Positions 1 through 11,379 of a DNA stretch of 64,000 nt are shown here, piece by piece (the first letter of the stretch is position 1; each line of letters starts with the position of its first letter). This stretch comes from Diadema setosum (taxonomy: Eukaryota > Echinodermata > Echinoidea > Diadematoida > Diadematidae), in assembly GCF_964275005.1 (NCBI RefSeq), contig NC_092704.1:4415548-4479547 (forward strand), read 5' to 3'. The translations under genes were made by a program, and so were the position numbers. The notes below the pieces were generated by a model. That model was given only the letters and a program-made list of their open reading frames with translations, made no database searches and was not told the origin of the DNA.

Positions 1-487
1 CCTAGATATCAATCACCATGATAAAGTTCAATATGATCTAAGGCCATTAACACTATTTTTCAGGTCATTAAAGTCTCTGAATGTCCCATACGTAACGCGC
101 GCGTTATCTTGGACTTGCCCATATCCACTTTTTCAGTACACTAGGTATGCATTGAATGCCAGTGGCAATTCACAGAAATTTTATGTTGGGAATATTTCTG
201 GTTTTATATACTCAAAGGTTGCTCATTGATGAAGAGCAATAGTCCATATGCCTATACCATATTCACACCATGTTTTCCTCCAATTTCCTCCAATTTTATG
301 TGGCTTTGAAACAGTCTGACAAGAATACATGATTGTATTTAAGTGTATTTAAAGAGAACAGCACAATCAGTATGCTACACATTAGAAATCATGTCAAGCA
401 ATTATCCTCCATTTGATGAGCATAATCTGTGGAAGCCAGGGGAGAATAATATTAGCAATTTCTGCTATAACTGTGGAGGGGTATCCA
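1..487. other. Left edge, no gene seen
   Basis: No exon with a convincing acceptor, donor and open frame was found here. Around 85-125 there is a short stretch (CATACGTAAC followed by TTATCTTGGACTTGCCC) that recurs near 7080-7640, so part of it is dispersed repeat. The 5' exons of the zinc-finger gene that starts to be visible at 2650 may lie further left. Confidence 0.5.
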
Positions 488-884
488 TTTAAAGGGACTG
501 TATAGTTTTGGTTGAGACCTAATTCCATGTTTCTAACATTTTTTTGTGAGATAATGAGAAACCTCTTTTGAAATATGAAAGAGCATGTAATTCTATGAGC
601 AATTCAACGTTTATTTGATGAAAATTGATTTTGAAATGGCTGAGATATAATCCAAAAGAGAGTGAGTCTAATAAAGTGTGGGACCCACACTTTATTACGA
701 TCGATTTGTTTTACTTTGTTTTTGGATGTTTCAGTCATTCCAATCCCGATCATCAAATAATCTTTGAATTCCTCTTAAGATGGTATGCTCTGTACTACAT
801 GTATATCGTAAGTGTTTTCTTGGTATCTCGCAAAAAGTTAAAAGCCCAATTCTCATCTCAACCAGTACTGTACCATCCCTTTAA
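488..884. mobile_element. MITE, TTAA-flanked, family K1 copy 1
   Basis: The left end reads TTTAAAGGGACTG and the right end CCATCCCTTTAA, which gives inverted termini beginning AGGG between TTAA target duplications. Related copies lie at 6571-6895 (left end lost) and 26110-26470 (opposite orientation). TTAA duplications with purine-first termini are, from memory, typical of the Kolobok superfamily, which is my tentative assignment. No transposase is encoded. Confidence 0.6.
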
Positions 885-1274
885 CACAATTTTGTTTACA
901 AGTTTTAATTTGTAATGGGGGGGGGGGGTTAATTGTGGGTTATAAGATATTTCATCCAACAAAAAAGGCAAAATTTCTTTAAGGAACTTAGAGTACAGTA
1001 TGTGGCTGCTTGTAGGCACAGTCAACTTTCTTTAACTGCAGAATTTGAACCATATAAATGGTGGATTGTCAAATGATGTCACTTTATATTGAAATGGAAG
1101 TGATTTTCATGCTTACAGAAGTTTTACTTGGCATCAATGAGTGAAGTTCCTCTATGATTCACCGGAATTCACAGGAATATTATTGACATCAACTGCGGAC
1201 ACTGCTTGGTTCTGAGCTTTTATGTTACACCAAAATATTTCGCATACAACTTATGTAGCATTGCAAGGTGCTAC

Positions 1275-1311
<37 letters not shown>

Positions 1312-1560
1312 CTTGCCCTGTCAGGCAAGCATATTTTTGAATTATTGCAGAACACTCGCCGGAACATGAATTTTACTTGCCCTGAAAAAGAGTCCAAAAA
1401 TATAAGAAAGTGACGAAGAAAATCACTTGAAAGTCAAGGGCTTAATAAATCACAATCATTTGAATAAACATTACGCATTCATTCACATGCCTAAGTACAT
1501 TACAGTGACTTGGTTTGAATTGATAGTGGTGTTGTTATACATTTGGCATTCCTGCATGCA
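885..1560. other. Spacer with poly-T tract, no gene seen
   Basis: The stretch holds a G-run near 918, a long T-run at about 1279-1308 and sequence resembling other dispersed repeats (words with CTTGCCC and GGCAAGC). No frame with splice signals was found. Confidence 0.4.
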
Positions 1561-1564
1561 AGTG

Positions 1565-1764
1565 TTGCAAGATTATTAAAATGAATTTTAGTGTGTTACA
1601 TCACTATCTAAACAATCATCTTTGAGCATTTTTCTTGTTGAATTCTTGGGTTGCAGGGGAGAAAGGTGGAAACAAAATTGGCTTCAAAACATTTTGCTTG
1701 CCTGATTTGGGCAAGCATTTTTTGCCATTATTCCATCTAGAAACACTTTGCCGGACTTTAATAA
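1565..1764. repeat. Dispersed repeat, copy 1 (partner 56640-56850)
   Basis: The order of words (CATCACTA..AACA..TCATCTTTG, GGGGGAAAAGTG-like, TTTGCTTGCC, GCAAGCATTTTTT, AAACACTTT) is shared with 56640-56850, so both are copies of one repeat. The piggyBac-type MITE that follows at 1765 is inserted in this copy only. Confidence 0.5.
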
Positions 1765-1780
1765 CCCTAAAAGGGCCGGT

Positions 1781-1821
<41 letters not shown>

Positions 1822-2560
1822 ATCCGCCCCCCCCCCTCGACGTTTCGCGCTATAATTCTGTTACGCGAGAAGGCCTCATCGCGAGGCTTCTTGACTTTGT
1901 TTGTTCAAGTCTCGCGCAACTTTTGAGACCAAATTTGCGATGTCCGTGCGTACTTTTGCGAAGCCATGCCCATTTTTGTAACGGAATGTCGCCCCAAAAC
2001 GGGCACAATTTTGTGATTTTGTGTACATTTCCTATGGAAAACAGTGCTCTGTCGTGAAAGTCATAAAAACCTGATTATTTTTACAATTAATCACTTTCAT
2101 TGATTAGTTTTGTGCTAATTATGGTAGAAAAGTGGTCAGTGACAATTTCTAATGAAAAAACAAAGAAAAAACAAAAGTTGAAAAACAAAGAAATGCAAAA
2201 GAAATTCTGAAAACAATAAAATACATAAGAATTGAAATGAATTTTGGAAGTTTTTGTGATGTACAATCGTTGAATATGCTGCAACAGATTTACAGACCAA
2301 AAATTAGACTCTAAATGCTTTTAATTAGGCTAAAATATGATCTTGAGCTTAATTTGCATAATTAATTAATTAAAATTAGAAATTGATTGTTTCAAAAAAT
2401 CTTATGACACAATCTTGTAGATTATGACGCAGGTCTCACGCATGCAAAATTTCATCGCGATCGCGCCACCGATGGCCGAGATCTCGGGGGGGGGGGGGGG
2501 CGGTATCCATCCCCCCCCCCCCGGCCTGAGCATAGCCAAAAAAGCCCGGCTCCTTTAAGG
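1765..2560. mobile_element. MITE, piggyBac-type family P1 copy 1
   Basis: The termini are CCCTAAAAGGGCCGG on the left and its imperfect complement on the right, flanked by ATAA (decayed) and TTAA. The interior is closely matched by 41823-42584 and, inverted, by 45857-46593, and more distantly by 52003-52774. A 39-base G-run followed by a C-run lies just inside the left end, and a similar pair just inside the right end. TTAA duplication with CCC termini is the known signature of piggyBac elements; there is no transposase, so it is nonautonomous. Confidence 0.8.
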
Positions 2561-2649
2561 TTAAATTTTCACTTGCCCCGAGCAATCAGACAGATGCTTA
2601 AATGAAGCACCCTGCATTGTCTGAGTATATCTTTTCCTTTTTAATCCAG

Positions 2650-3381
2650 ATGATGCTCTGGACAGTCTACATGTTGATCACAACAGGACCATGGCTCAGG
2701 AAAGTGTGACATCAGCAGCCTTCAATCAAATGCAGTCCATTGTACGTGGTAGACCATCGATGGCCAAAGTCCTAAATGTATGTGACCAAGCAGACACTCC
2801 AGTGGAGTACAACTCCGAGTCTAATGGGAACATGACTTTGTCAAGCAGTGGAGAATGCCATATTTGTGGAGGCCATTTTCTTAATCTTGCAAGACACATG
2901 ATACTGCATCAGGGAAGACAGACATTCAAATGTGAACGATGTTTCAAATACTTCGCTACACAGTGGGACCTGAATAAGCATGTGAGGGCAGTACATCCAG
3001 GAGAATTGCCGTTTGTATATAATGGACAATTCGACAAGCGTGAAATGCGCCCAAAGACCTTTGCCAAGAAGTGGGATCTTAACGAACACCAACAGCTGCA
3101 CTCACAATCAATCTTAACCTGCAAAAATGTAGTGAAGTGCAGCTGCTGTTCCAAGTGGTATCCAAGCGACTGGAACCTTGAAGCACACAAGAAAAACCCT
3201 GTTCTCAAAAAGTGTGATGCCCCTAAAGAGAGTGATGTGCATAAAGGTGTGCCAATGCAGTTTCTAAAACACTGTGTTTGCTACATCTGCAAAAAGTCTT
3301 GTGGAACACCCGATGAACTCAGGAAGCACATGCGCACTCACATTGAGAAAGATCTAGCAAACATCTCAGGGGTTCTCACAG
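2650..3381 (+). CDS. Gene A exon 1 (visible): C2H2 zinc fingers
   Basis: Internal coding exon of a nuclear C2H2 zinc-finger protein, probably a DNA-binding regulator. The acceptor is TTTTTAATCCAG before 2650 and the donor CACAG|GTAAAA after 3381. It begins with two bases and ends with one base of split codons (phase 1-1, 244 codons). An ATG at 2691 in fair context (ACCATGG) could be an alternative start if no upstream exon exists. About 70 low-complexity residues precede a short-spaced finger (CHIC..H..H, nine residues between C and H), then a standard finger (CERC..HVRAVH), one whose cysteines are lost, one with a C in the last position, and a standard CYIC..HMRTH. Three neighbouring helices share W-x-L-N/E (QWDLNK, KWDLNE, DWNLEA), which suggests finger duplication inside the exon. 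DNA target unknown. Confidence 0.8.
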
Positions 3382-3559
3382 GTAAAAAAAAACAAAAAAA
3401 AAAATCTTGCTATCTCTTTTGTTTTCCTACTATTTTGTTTCTAAATTTTGTGTGTACGTGAACAGCACACTTGATTTATTACAGTACGAGGCTGACAACG
3501 GAATGGCATGACTGTCACACAGGGCCTGTGGAGCGTTTTCAGAAGTGTGGGGGCCCACT

Positions 3560-4445
3560 TCCGGGTTTCATGAGCTAACAAGCAAAAAAAAAAAAAAAGG
3601 TCCCTGTCTCATCTCTCCCACCCTCCCTTTTTGTGTTTCTTCAGTTGACAAGCAATAAAAATTGACCTCAGTTCATCTCTCTACCCTTCCATTACTGTTT
3701 TTTTTTTTTTTCAGCTGACAAGCAAAAAAAACACACAAAAAAAAACAAACTAGAAAAGCACTCCGAGAGCGCAGACCTCCGCCAAGCAGTTACTTTCCAC
3801 TGATGATCTTGCTCTACCCCAATATAGAAGCCTTTGTTACGTCATAAACATTCAGATGCACGGCGCGCCTCTCCCCAGCAGAAACTAGAGCACGCACTTT
3901 AGAGCCGCGCATGCAAACCTCAAATATGCGCAGCCTGAACTCCCAAGTTCATTGACCCTACCTGCCAAAATACCAAAATCCTTCATAAATTCCCCCGAAA
4001 TTCTCGGATCACTACCAAAAGTTAATCGTTTGTTACTCGTGTCATTCTCAATCTTTCCTGCAAGTTTCATCCCAATTCGTTAACTACTTTTTTCAGTTAT
4101 TTTGCACACAGACAAACTAACGAACGAACTAACTAACTAACAAACAAACCAATGGTAACGAAAACATAACCTCCCCCCTTGGAGGAGGTAATAAAATAAA
4201 ATAAAATAAAAAAAAGGTCTTCAGTGGAAAAATGTAACCTTACCATGCTCACACTTCAAGATCGCTATCTCTGTCTATTTCAATTTAGTGCCACTTACAA
4301 TTGTACATAACTTCTGGATTTAAAAAAAAAAAATGTGGGGGCCCAAAGTGATGACCCCTTATGTATTCCTTTGTATGGTGCACAAAAAGTGGGGGGGGGG
4401 GGGGGCCGAGCCCCCATGGCCCCCATGGTTCTGCCGGCCATGTTA
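3560..4445. repeat. Intron repeats: A/CT-rich tandem pieces and two dispersed elements
   Basis: About 3585-3745 repeats a unit with AAGGTCC..CATCTCTC and CAGCTGACAAGCAA three times. A nonautonomous element at about 3747-4213 starts near ACTAGAAAAGCACTCC and ends in CTTGGAGGAGGT followed by a short (AAAAT)n tail. The segment 4214-4445 (GTCTTCAGTGGAAAAA to the G-run and GCCCCCATGG) is repeated at about 15530-15762. Nothing here looks coding. Confidence 0.55.
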
Positions 4446-5211
4446 CATACTGATTACCATAAAGGTACTGTTTACCACTGGGAGCAGTGCTTTAAAAAAT
4501 GTTTGAATTATCACATTTGATGCATTGTGTCGGTGTGAAAGTTGTATCACAAAACATCCTACCATGTATAAAAATTTGCCATAAACCCAGAATACGGTGT
4601 ATAAGGAGATATCGCCAGTTTTCTCAATAAACCTTAATCTGTAGACAGTTTATTCTTAAAACAATTTTATTATAACTATTGTTCACATTTTGTCTATTTA
4701 ACAATACTAAACATTGATTACACTTATTAACAATTTCACATTGGCTGTTTCTAACCTTAACTCACATTTCAGAAGTATTTTGAAACACTAAAGCTCGCTT
4801 TCTGTTTCATTGTAAATAATGCCTTTAAGCTGTAGGCCTAATATGGTGTACAAGCTTCAGGTGGTCTGAGGACTTTTTTTGACAGTGCAGTGCAACTCCT
4901 GTTATTAAGAACACAGTTCTAATGAAATTTCAGATTTATCTCTTCTGGCAATCCCCGCGACTCACCCATTTCAAGTTTTGGGCATGCTCAAAACTTGGCT
5001 ATGGGTAAATTGGACTTGCGTTTGCAACTCCTAAGTGTTTCTGGGTTTTCAAATGATTGTTTGATCGGAAAAAAAGGGGAAATTGTCCTCTTTTGTTGTT
5101 AACTGGAATGTTTTGTTGTTGTTGAACTGCCCTACGTGAAAGTGTACGTAGTAAACCTAAAAAATAATAATAGTAGGCACATCCTTTTTTTTATTCCTCT
5201 TTTGACAACAG
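4446..5211. other. Gene A intron, no feature recognised
   Basis: The only sign of function is the polypyrimidine stretch and CTTTTGACAACAG acceptor at its right end. Confidence 0.5.
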
Positions 5212-5688
5212 GACTGGGCGTGAATTCTGATGCAAACAGAGTGAGCTCAAACATTCAACCCACACCTTGTGAAGCGATAGCAACCGAATGCCACCAAATT
5301 AGCAGTTGCCACAACACACTCGAAGAAACTCATGTGGACACTCCTCATGATGGCAGGGTGCATCCTTTCCGATGCATGGAGGAGTGCCTGTGCGGTGTCT
5401 GTGGCAGGATGGTACCTTGGCAAAAACTGGACGATCACATGATTCACCACAAGGGTGAGAAACCATACAAGTGTCAAGTGTGCTTCAAGCACTTCACCAT
5501 GAGGTCTCAACTCCAAAGACATATGTCAGTTCATCGTTCCAAGCATAGCTCCTACTCTCTGTATACCTGCGAAATATGCAAGATGGTGTGGTCCTCAAAT
5601 CGCCACTTGTTCTTGAAGCACATGAGAACACACAAAAATGTGAAAGAGACTGCTTCGTGGTCACCTCCCAATATGAGGCAGCTGAAAG
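5212..5688 (+). CDS. Gene A exon 2: three C2H2 zinc fingers
   Basis: Internal coding exon, 159 codons, phase 1-1, with acceptor TTTTGACAACAG and donor GAAAG|GTAAGG. The first half is an unstructured Asn/Ser/His-rich region. Then come a short first finger (CGVCG..H..H, eleven residues between C and H), a linker KGEKPYKC close to the classical TGEKPYKC, a standard finger (CQVCFKHF..HMSVH), a spacer rich in Ser and Tyr, and a third finger (CEICK..HMRTH, thirteen residues between C and H). The same order of parts occurs in the exons at 7746 and, on the other strand, at 49064. Joining to exon 1 gives an intact Gly codon. Role: DNA binding, target unknown. Confidence 0.85.
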
Positions 5689-5701
5689 GTAAGGGACATT
5701 T

Positions 5702-5971
5702 GAAGAGTTTGTTCGCAAAAACCGATAAGTCCATTTTTGAAGATTTTGAAGTACAGTCGCTGTCATAAAGTACAAAATAATATATAATAATATATAATAA
5801 TAATAATATATTGGTCACTATTAGTACATATAAAGGTACAATAAGTTATTGTCAAAAGAAGCAAAAATTTTCTTATTATTCTCTTTATTTTTCTTGACCT
5901 TTAATGGCAAATACATGTATCTTCATTTGGCAAATATGGACTTAGCGGTTTTTGCAAGCAAACTCTTCATT
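5702..5971. mobile_element. MITE with long inverted ends, copy 1 (partner 16410-16664)
   Basis: The left arm GAAGAGTTTGTTCGCAAAAA is answered by TTTTTGCAAGCAAACTCTTC at the right end. A second copy at 16410-16664 keeps the same arms and much of the interior. The element begins 13 bases after the splice donor of gene A exon 2, so it inserted at the very start of the intron. Confidence 0.7.
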
Positions 5972-6570
5972 TGCTATGTGATATGATTTCATGAATGGGT
6001 GAGAAATCAAGGGAAGTAGGGGTATGTAATGTTTAATCCTGCTACAGTATGGTAGGGTTCAGACTCGCCTCACTGTACTAGTATTGTTTTGTCTTTGGTG
6101 TCCTATGTATCAGCTCCCACCTGAAATGAGACAGGGCCATTTTCTCTACTGTGTCTTGGACACTGAAGCTGGTGTACATGAACTTAAAAGAAAAAGTGAA
6201 ATAGCATAAAATTATCTGGTACATTGAGTGCAATAGGCTACAGTAAATTGCATCTGATTGATAAACTGCCATTCACTGACAAAAAGAAGCACCGATTATC
6301 ATTTTTTAAAATTTGTTTTATTTTATTTTAGAAGTAGCCATGATAAAAATAAGGGTTAGAGTCAGTACTGACTGTCGGGCATAAGCTTGGCAGTCAAGTT
6401 GGATATGATACCTGCTACAATGTACATGTATGTAGTCGGGGGGATCAATGGTTTGAATCTAACCAGAATACGTACACCCATGATCTTCATAGTGGCTACT
6501 GGTTCAAATGGGCATTCTGATATCAATTTTTACAAGATACATATTGTAATTAGCACTTTTGTATGAGATA

Positions 6571-6895
6571 TTTAAAGAGCATACAATTTAAAGAGGAATT
6601 CAAAGTTAACATGACAAAAATCCGTTTTGAAATGGCCGAGATATCCAGAAACGTCGTGTCCTAACGAAAGGTGGTCACATTTTTCATTAGGACCACTTCG
6701 TTATACTTTGTATTTGTTTGTTTTTTGATACCTCGGCCATTTCAAGTTGGATCTTCAACATATAAACTTTGAATTCCTGTAGTCTCAGAATTGTATACAT
6801 GTGCTTTAATAATTCATAGAGAGTGGTTTCCAGTCATCCTGTAAAATGTTGACTACTGAATCCCCATTTATACGAAAACTATACCACCCCTTTAA
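6571..6895. mobile_element. MITE family K1 copy 2 (left end lost)
   Basis: Shares with 488-884 the words GAGGAATTCAAAG, TTTTGAAATGGC, the mirrored GCCATTTCAA and the end ACCACCCCTTTAA. Lies in the intron between gene A exons 2 and 3. Confidence 0.55.
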
Positions 6896-7079
6896 TGTTG
6901 ATTTGCATTGTGTATTTTGCCATTCCCCCCCCCCCCTTCTAAAAATTGTTCAATCAAGTACATGTATTGTTTCAAGTGACTATTACTCAAAAGTAGATGC
7001 AAAGTTGGGATGCTTTCTGCAGGATGATTGACCATTTGTGTACTGAGAGACCTTCCCAGCTAGCTACACGAATGCATTC

Positions 7080-7640
7080 ACATGCAATATGTATGAAGAT
7101 GTACCATACGTAACGCATTTGTCCCATACGTAACATTATTTAATTGCCTAATAAAAAAATATTTCTTTCACTATTTTTTCTTCTTTCTATGGTACGTAAC
7201 TTCTTTAAACAATAAATTAGAACTTCCCAAAAGGGCATTCAAATAACCTTAGAAATTTAAGAAAAAACCTTAAAAAATAATCTTAATTTGTTATGTATGG
7301 GACATCTCATGATAGGACGCGAGCTAATTTGCATAATCATTTGCATAAATTCTAAATTTTCATACAAAGTTAACTATTTGATAAACTGCTTATGTCCGCA
7401 TGTTGACTGATATCATTTCCTTTTCTTTGAATAAGTATGAATATTTATGTCCCATACATAATGCTGTATTTCACATTTATGCAAATGAAGCCCTTGAAAT
7501 TTGCATAAATTTACATTATATCATGATCAAAACTACAACTCATTAAGCTTCAAAATGATACCAGACATGTCAATATTGAGCAAAGATGAAATTTTGCCTT
7601 CTGAGGGGACCTTATCTTGGACTTGCCCTCTTACATTCAA
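7080..7640. repeat. Repeat rich in CATACGTAAC
   Basis: The word CCATACGTAAC and variants recur here several times (about 7090, 7118, 7190, 7295, 7450) and once near 90 at the left edge, where the same downstream phrase TTATCTTGGACTTGCCC follows. It behaves as a dispersed repeat in the intron before gene A exon 3. Confidence 0.45.
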
Positions 7641-7745
7641 AGATGATAACCACGAATGCAAGAATTCCATACATTTTATTGAGAGAACTTCTGTTATTAT
7701 TTGTTGAAATACAGAGAGATGGGTATTATTTTGTTATTTCTGCAG

Positions 7746-8537
7746 GTGAAACAAAAGACCCTCTTCTCCAAGATGATGTACGTTCTGCTTTAGGAACAGG
7801 CACAGTCATGCAAAGTGAAATATCGACAGACTTTGCTGCAGCAGAATCAGACCAGAAAATGAGTTCAGATCTTCCTCATCACTATTCCATGCAAGCTACG
7901 AAGGATATGAATTATCTTGCAGGTGCAGGTGAAATGAATGACACATCATCAGTGGATGGCGAGAAGACCATTACAGACCCATTAGCCTCGGCAGGAGAAG
8001 CCATACCATCAGAGGATATTAAGGAAGAGCCAATTTTCCCAGCACTTGGTCTCGGAGGAGAAAGTTTGACACAAGCTGCAGACTACCAAGTAAGCAATTT
8101 GACCAGCCTTTTTACAAGTGATGCCTGCAGCTCAGATTCCTCCAGTGAAACTATGATGGCAACCCACCTCGTTGAATCAGAGAAGATAGTGAAATCACAC
8201 CAACACCGATCGAAGAGACCCAAGGGGAGAAGTGAACAGTGCAAAGTGTGTGGCAAGTCCATGTACTGGCAGTATATGAGTGAACACATGAGGATCCACT
8301 CGGGAGAGAAGCCATTCGAGTGCAAAGTCTGTTCCAAGTCTTTCTCAAGACAGTCAAACCTCCACCGACACATGTCTGTGCATGGTCCCGAGTACGCCTA
8401 CTACACCAAGTACTCCTGCTACATCTGCAACAAGTCATGGGGCGAGCAGAGCAAGTTCAATGACCACATGAAGAAACACAGTAGCGAGGAACTTAGCCAG
8501 GCAGTGGGACATGATGCAGATCTGATGAGAAAAAGTG
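7746..8537 (+). CDS. Gene A exon 3: acidic region plus three C2H2 zinc fingers
   Basis: Internal coding exon, 264 codons, phase 1-1. The acceptor is TTGTTATTTCTGCAG and the donor AAAGTG|GTAATT. Roughly the first 150 residues are acidic and Ser/Glu-rich, with the shape of an activation or protein-contact region but no recognised domain. The fingers begin with [15 protein letters not shown] (eleven residues between C and H), then the linker SGEKPFEC, a standard finger [13 protein letters not shown], the linker [11 protein letters not shown] and a last finger [13 protein letters not shown]. The HG-x-x-Y linker and short first finger match exons of gene B (49064, 46748, 56982), which points to common ancestry of the two genes. 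Joins in frame with both neighbours. Confidence 0.88.
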
Positions 8538-8655
8538 GTAATTTTTGTCTCAACTTTATTTTTATTGAATTTTCAACATTGTAGGGGAATCTCGGATGAG
8601 GGATCAGTATTGCTTAGATTCCTTGTGTTCCCCCATTCATAACTTTATCTGCCCT

Positions 8656-8828
8656 GGGCCCTGTTTCATAAAGTTGTTCGTAAAGTTACGAACGACTTAC
8701 AAGCGACTGGTGATCAGTTCTTGTGGTGAATTATTGAAATTCTAGTAAGTATAGCACATCGCAACTGATCACCAGTCGCTTGTAAGTTGTTCGTAACTTT
8801 ACGAACAGCTTTATGAAACACCCCCCAG
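8656..8828. mobile_element. Hairpin MITE with about 60-bp inverted arms
   Basis: The left arm starts CCTGTTTCATAAAGTTGTTC and the right arm ends with its near-perfect complement before CACCCCCC. Only about 50 bases lie between the arms, so the whole element can fold on itself. It lies 118 bases after the donor of gene A exon 3. Confidence 0.75.
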
Positions 8829-10068
8829 GTGCATTTGCCAACTTGAAGCTTGTTCATTGGAATACAGTTACCAGAAATGTACAAAAATGTCCTCTCCAAA
8901 TGTGGCCTTGTTGCGAGTGAGACTACTCAGACGGCATCACAATGTCTCTATCCACTACTGATACAGAGTCCATGACTACAGTTTTTGTTATTTTTATAGG
9001 GTAATGTGTGAGATAATTGGTGAAGGTAATTAAATGTTATTCTAAGATTGTAAGATCTGATCACATGACATGACAGTGTTTAAAAAAACACAAACAAAAA
9101 ACAACAAAAGAAAACAAAAAACAGAAACAAACCAGAGTGAAATTTATCATCAATGTACAAGTTCTGGATCCTATTTTACTATAAATCAAGCCATGTAAAT
9201 CCATCCAATGTTGGAACAGATTAAGATCAGATCTATTCAGAAAGGATTCTAGAGCATGGCAAGGTGGGTTTGTAATAGTATTGTTCCCAAATTGATCAAG
9301 TGAACCAGTCCCTAACTTCTGAGGACTGATTGATATCAAAATAAGATGAATAGCTAATAACTTCTGAGGTCTGACTGATCCCCAAATTTGCTCCTATTAT
9401 CAGTTGAAATTAATCTGAATAGATTTTTGAGCTTATGTGAAATAGCACCCTGTAATGCTTCACGCAGATGTACATGTGTGTTTCATGGTTTGTATTTATA
9501 TATGCTTGCTCAGTTGACGCAAAGATACCATTTCAACTGAATTTTAATACAAAGTTCTGTAAATTGCATCTTGTTTTTAAGCGGAGAGGCAATGTTTTCG
9601 GGTTGTCTGTACATCTGTCAATCAATCTATATATGTGTCCGTCTTTTTCCAAATCTCACTAGTATGATTTCTATAAAAAAAAAAGAGAAAAAGGTTTATG
9701 TGGGTTTTCTTTGTACCTGGTTCCAAGAGAAGTCATTTCCTTCAGTCTTATGTACAAGAAAACTGCTTTGTATTTTCATTGTAAAAGGTATGTTATTTTT
9801 GCATTTACAAGAATGTTGCTTTGCCACAGTCATGAGGATAGGGGAAACACCTCTGCAACCACACACTGTGGCACTGCTCTACCTGAAAAGGAAAATAGAG
9901 AACACTTGTACAGTAATTTAAAGAATGATGCTTTTCAAAACAGATCATCATTGTATCCTTTCCTAATCCTTTCACAATGGAATATAATCTCCATCCCAAA
10001 ACTTTGACTTCTAATCCTTCTATTTATGTTTTGGCAGTAATTGTTTCTTCAACAATAATGTTTTGCAG
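8829..10068. other. Gene A intron, no gene seen
   Basis: AT-rich sequence without splice-bounded open frames. The acceptor for the last exon (AATGTTTTGCAG) closes it. Confidence 0.45.
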
Positions 10069-10637
10069 CTCAAGAGAGTGATGCTGAAGAAACCGTGACT
10101 TCGAGGGAGCTACTCGGATCTTCTGAAAGTGAAGAAGAGTCGTGCCGGGCACCTGCTCATATGAGAGACCAGACACGCTTAATGCAAGGAGGCACCACTT
10201 ATGGTAATGCTTTACCAGAGGGAGAGGAGAGCAAGTGTCTTCTTGGAGCCACCACGACTGGAGGACTTGTGACAACGGAAAGGAGTACCATTGCCTTTGA
10301 AGGCGGGAGCACGCATACCCTAGGCAAGGGTCCCGATGTGCGTGAGACAGAGGTACACCATGTAGCATCACTTCCCAATGCCGTCGACAAGCCAAAAAAG
10401 GTGCGCTTTCGGAAACGTGTAGCGTGTAAAGTGTGCGGGAGATTCCTTTACTCCCACTACCTAGCTAGTCATATGAGGGTACACACGGGAGAGAAGCCAT
10501 ACACATGCCTGGTCTGTGGTCGGCAGTTTGCAGCAAAGTCTAACTTTCACAGACACATGATCACACATGGATTTCAATATGGAGAATGCACAGATTCCTT
10601 GCCAAATGCTTCAGAGTCTGAAATCAACTGTGCTTAA
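10069..10637 (+). CDS. Gene A last exon: two C2H2 zinc fingers and stop
   Basis: Terminal coding exon ending in TAA at 10635-10637. It starts with two bases of a split codon after the acceptor ATGTTTTGCAG, the same phase as the other gene A exons. About 120 Ser/Glu/Gly-rich residues precede a short first finger (CKVCGRFLYS..HMRVH, eleven residues between C and H), a classical TGEKPYTC linker and a standard finger CLVCGRQF..HMITH. The third finger found in sister exons is missing: after HGFQYG, which looks like the start of the usual HG-x-x-Y linker, the frame runs into a stop. The protein therefore seems to end early compared with the module used elsewhere. Gene A as seen encodes about 13 fingers; no transposase-like part follows. 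Confidence 0.85.
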
Positions 10638-11379
10638 GTCTTTGAGTGCTTGGGACACTAATTGACACAGAAAACCTTAATACAGTTGCAACTGATATGA
10701 CCAAGTGCAATACATCAGTGTAAATATATGCATGAAATTGATATTAAGTGTTTTTGTATTAAGCATGAACTACTAATCTTTTTTTTTTTCTTTTCTTTTT
10801 TTTTAAATGTGGACATACATACCACTGACAAGGCATGTTTCTAACCTATGATCTGTGATAACCAGACAGGAGTTGAGACAAAGGGATGAATTCTTGTGTT
10901 GAGTTGTTATTTTTATTGCAACTGATTGACAAATTGCTGTTCACTGGTGTAGATGTGCACCGAATTAAGTTGTGTAGTATTAGCCATTTATAAAAAAAGA
11001 TCATGGTCATTCAAATTCATGAAATTCTTCCGTCGAGATGTTTTCATTGCAACTGATTGACAAATTTCCCTTATAATTGGTATAACTTATTTACGTCGAT
11101 GTAGGGCAATTTGTCAATCAGTTGCAAAGATCATGGTTGTTTAACTCATACTAGTTCCTAGACAGTACGAATGTTTGCTACTTTGTATCCTGATAACCGT
11201 ACAGGCTTCATATCCACTGGACCACCAAGCTTACCCCGCCCTGACAGCCAATGCTGATGGCAATCCTTATAGCATGCAGCGGATACTGCGTATTGTACAT
11301 ATTAATGAATTGTGTCGTCTAGTTGATTTTATTGCAACTAATTCCTAAATTATGCAAATAAATGAAGTATAATTGGAAT
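10638..11379. repeat. 3' flank of gene A with a recurrent 20-bp inverted motif
   Basis: The motif TTGCAACTGATTGACAAAT occurs at about 10918 and 11047 and, inverted, at 11108 and 14060; the 11047 and 11108 copies form a hairpin of about 80 bases. A relative (ATTTGTCAATCAGTTATAAT) is at 17860. These look like ends of a MITE cut up by later insertions. An AATAAA at about 11357 could serve the 3' end of gene A, but that is a guess. Confidence 0.4.

Noticed and set aside
1635-2057. Open frame with a poly-Gly run
   Set aside because: It is read through the G-run of the P1 MITE and has no domain or splice context.
9571-10007. Two overlapping open frames before the last exon of gene A
   Set aside because: No known domain, no donor in the right phase, and a Cys/Phe-rich composition typical of AT-rich intron DNA.
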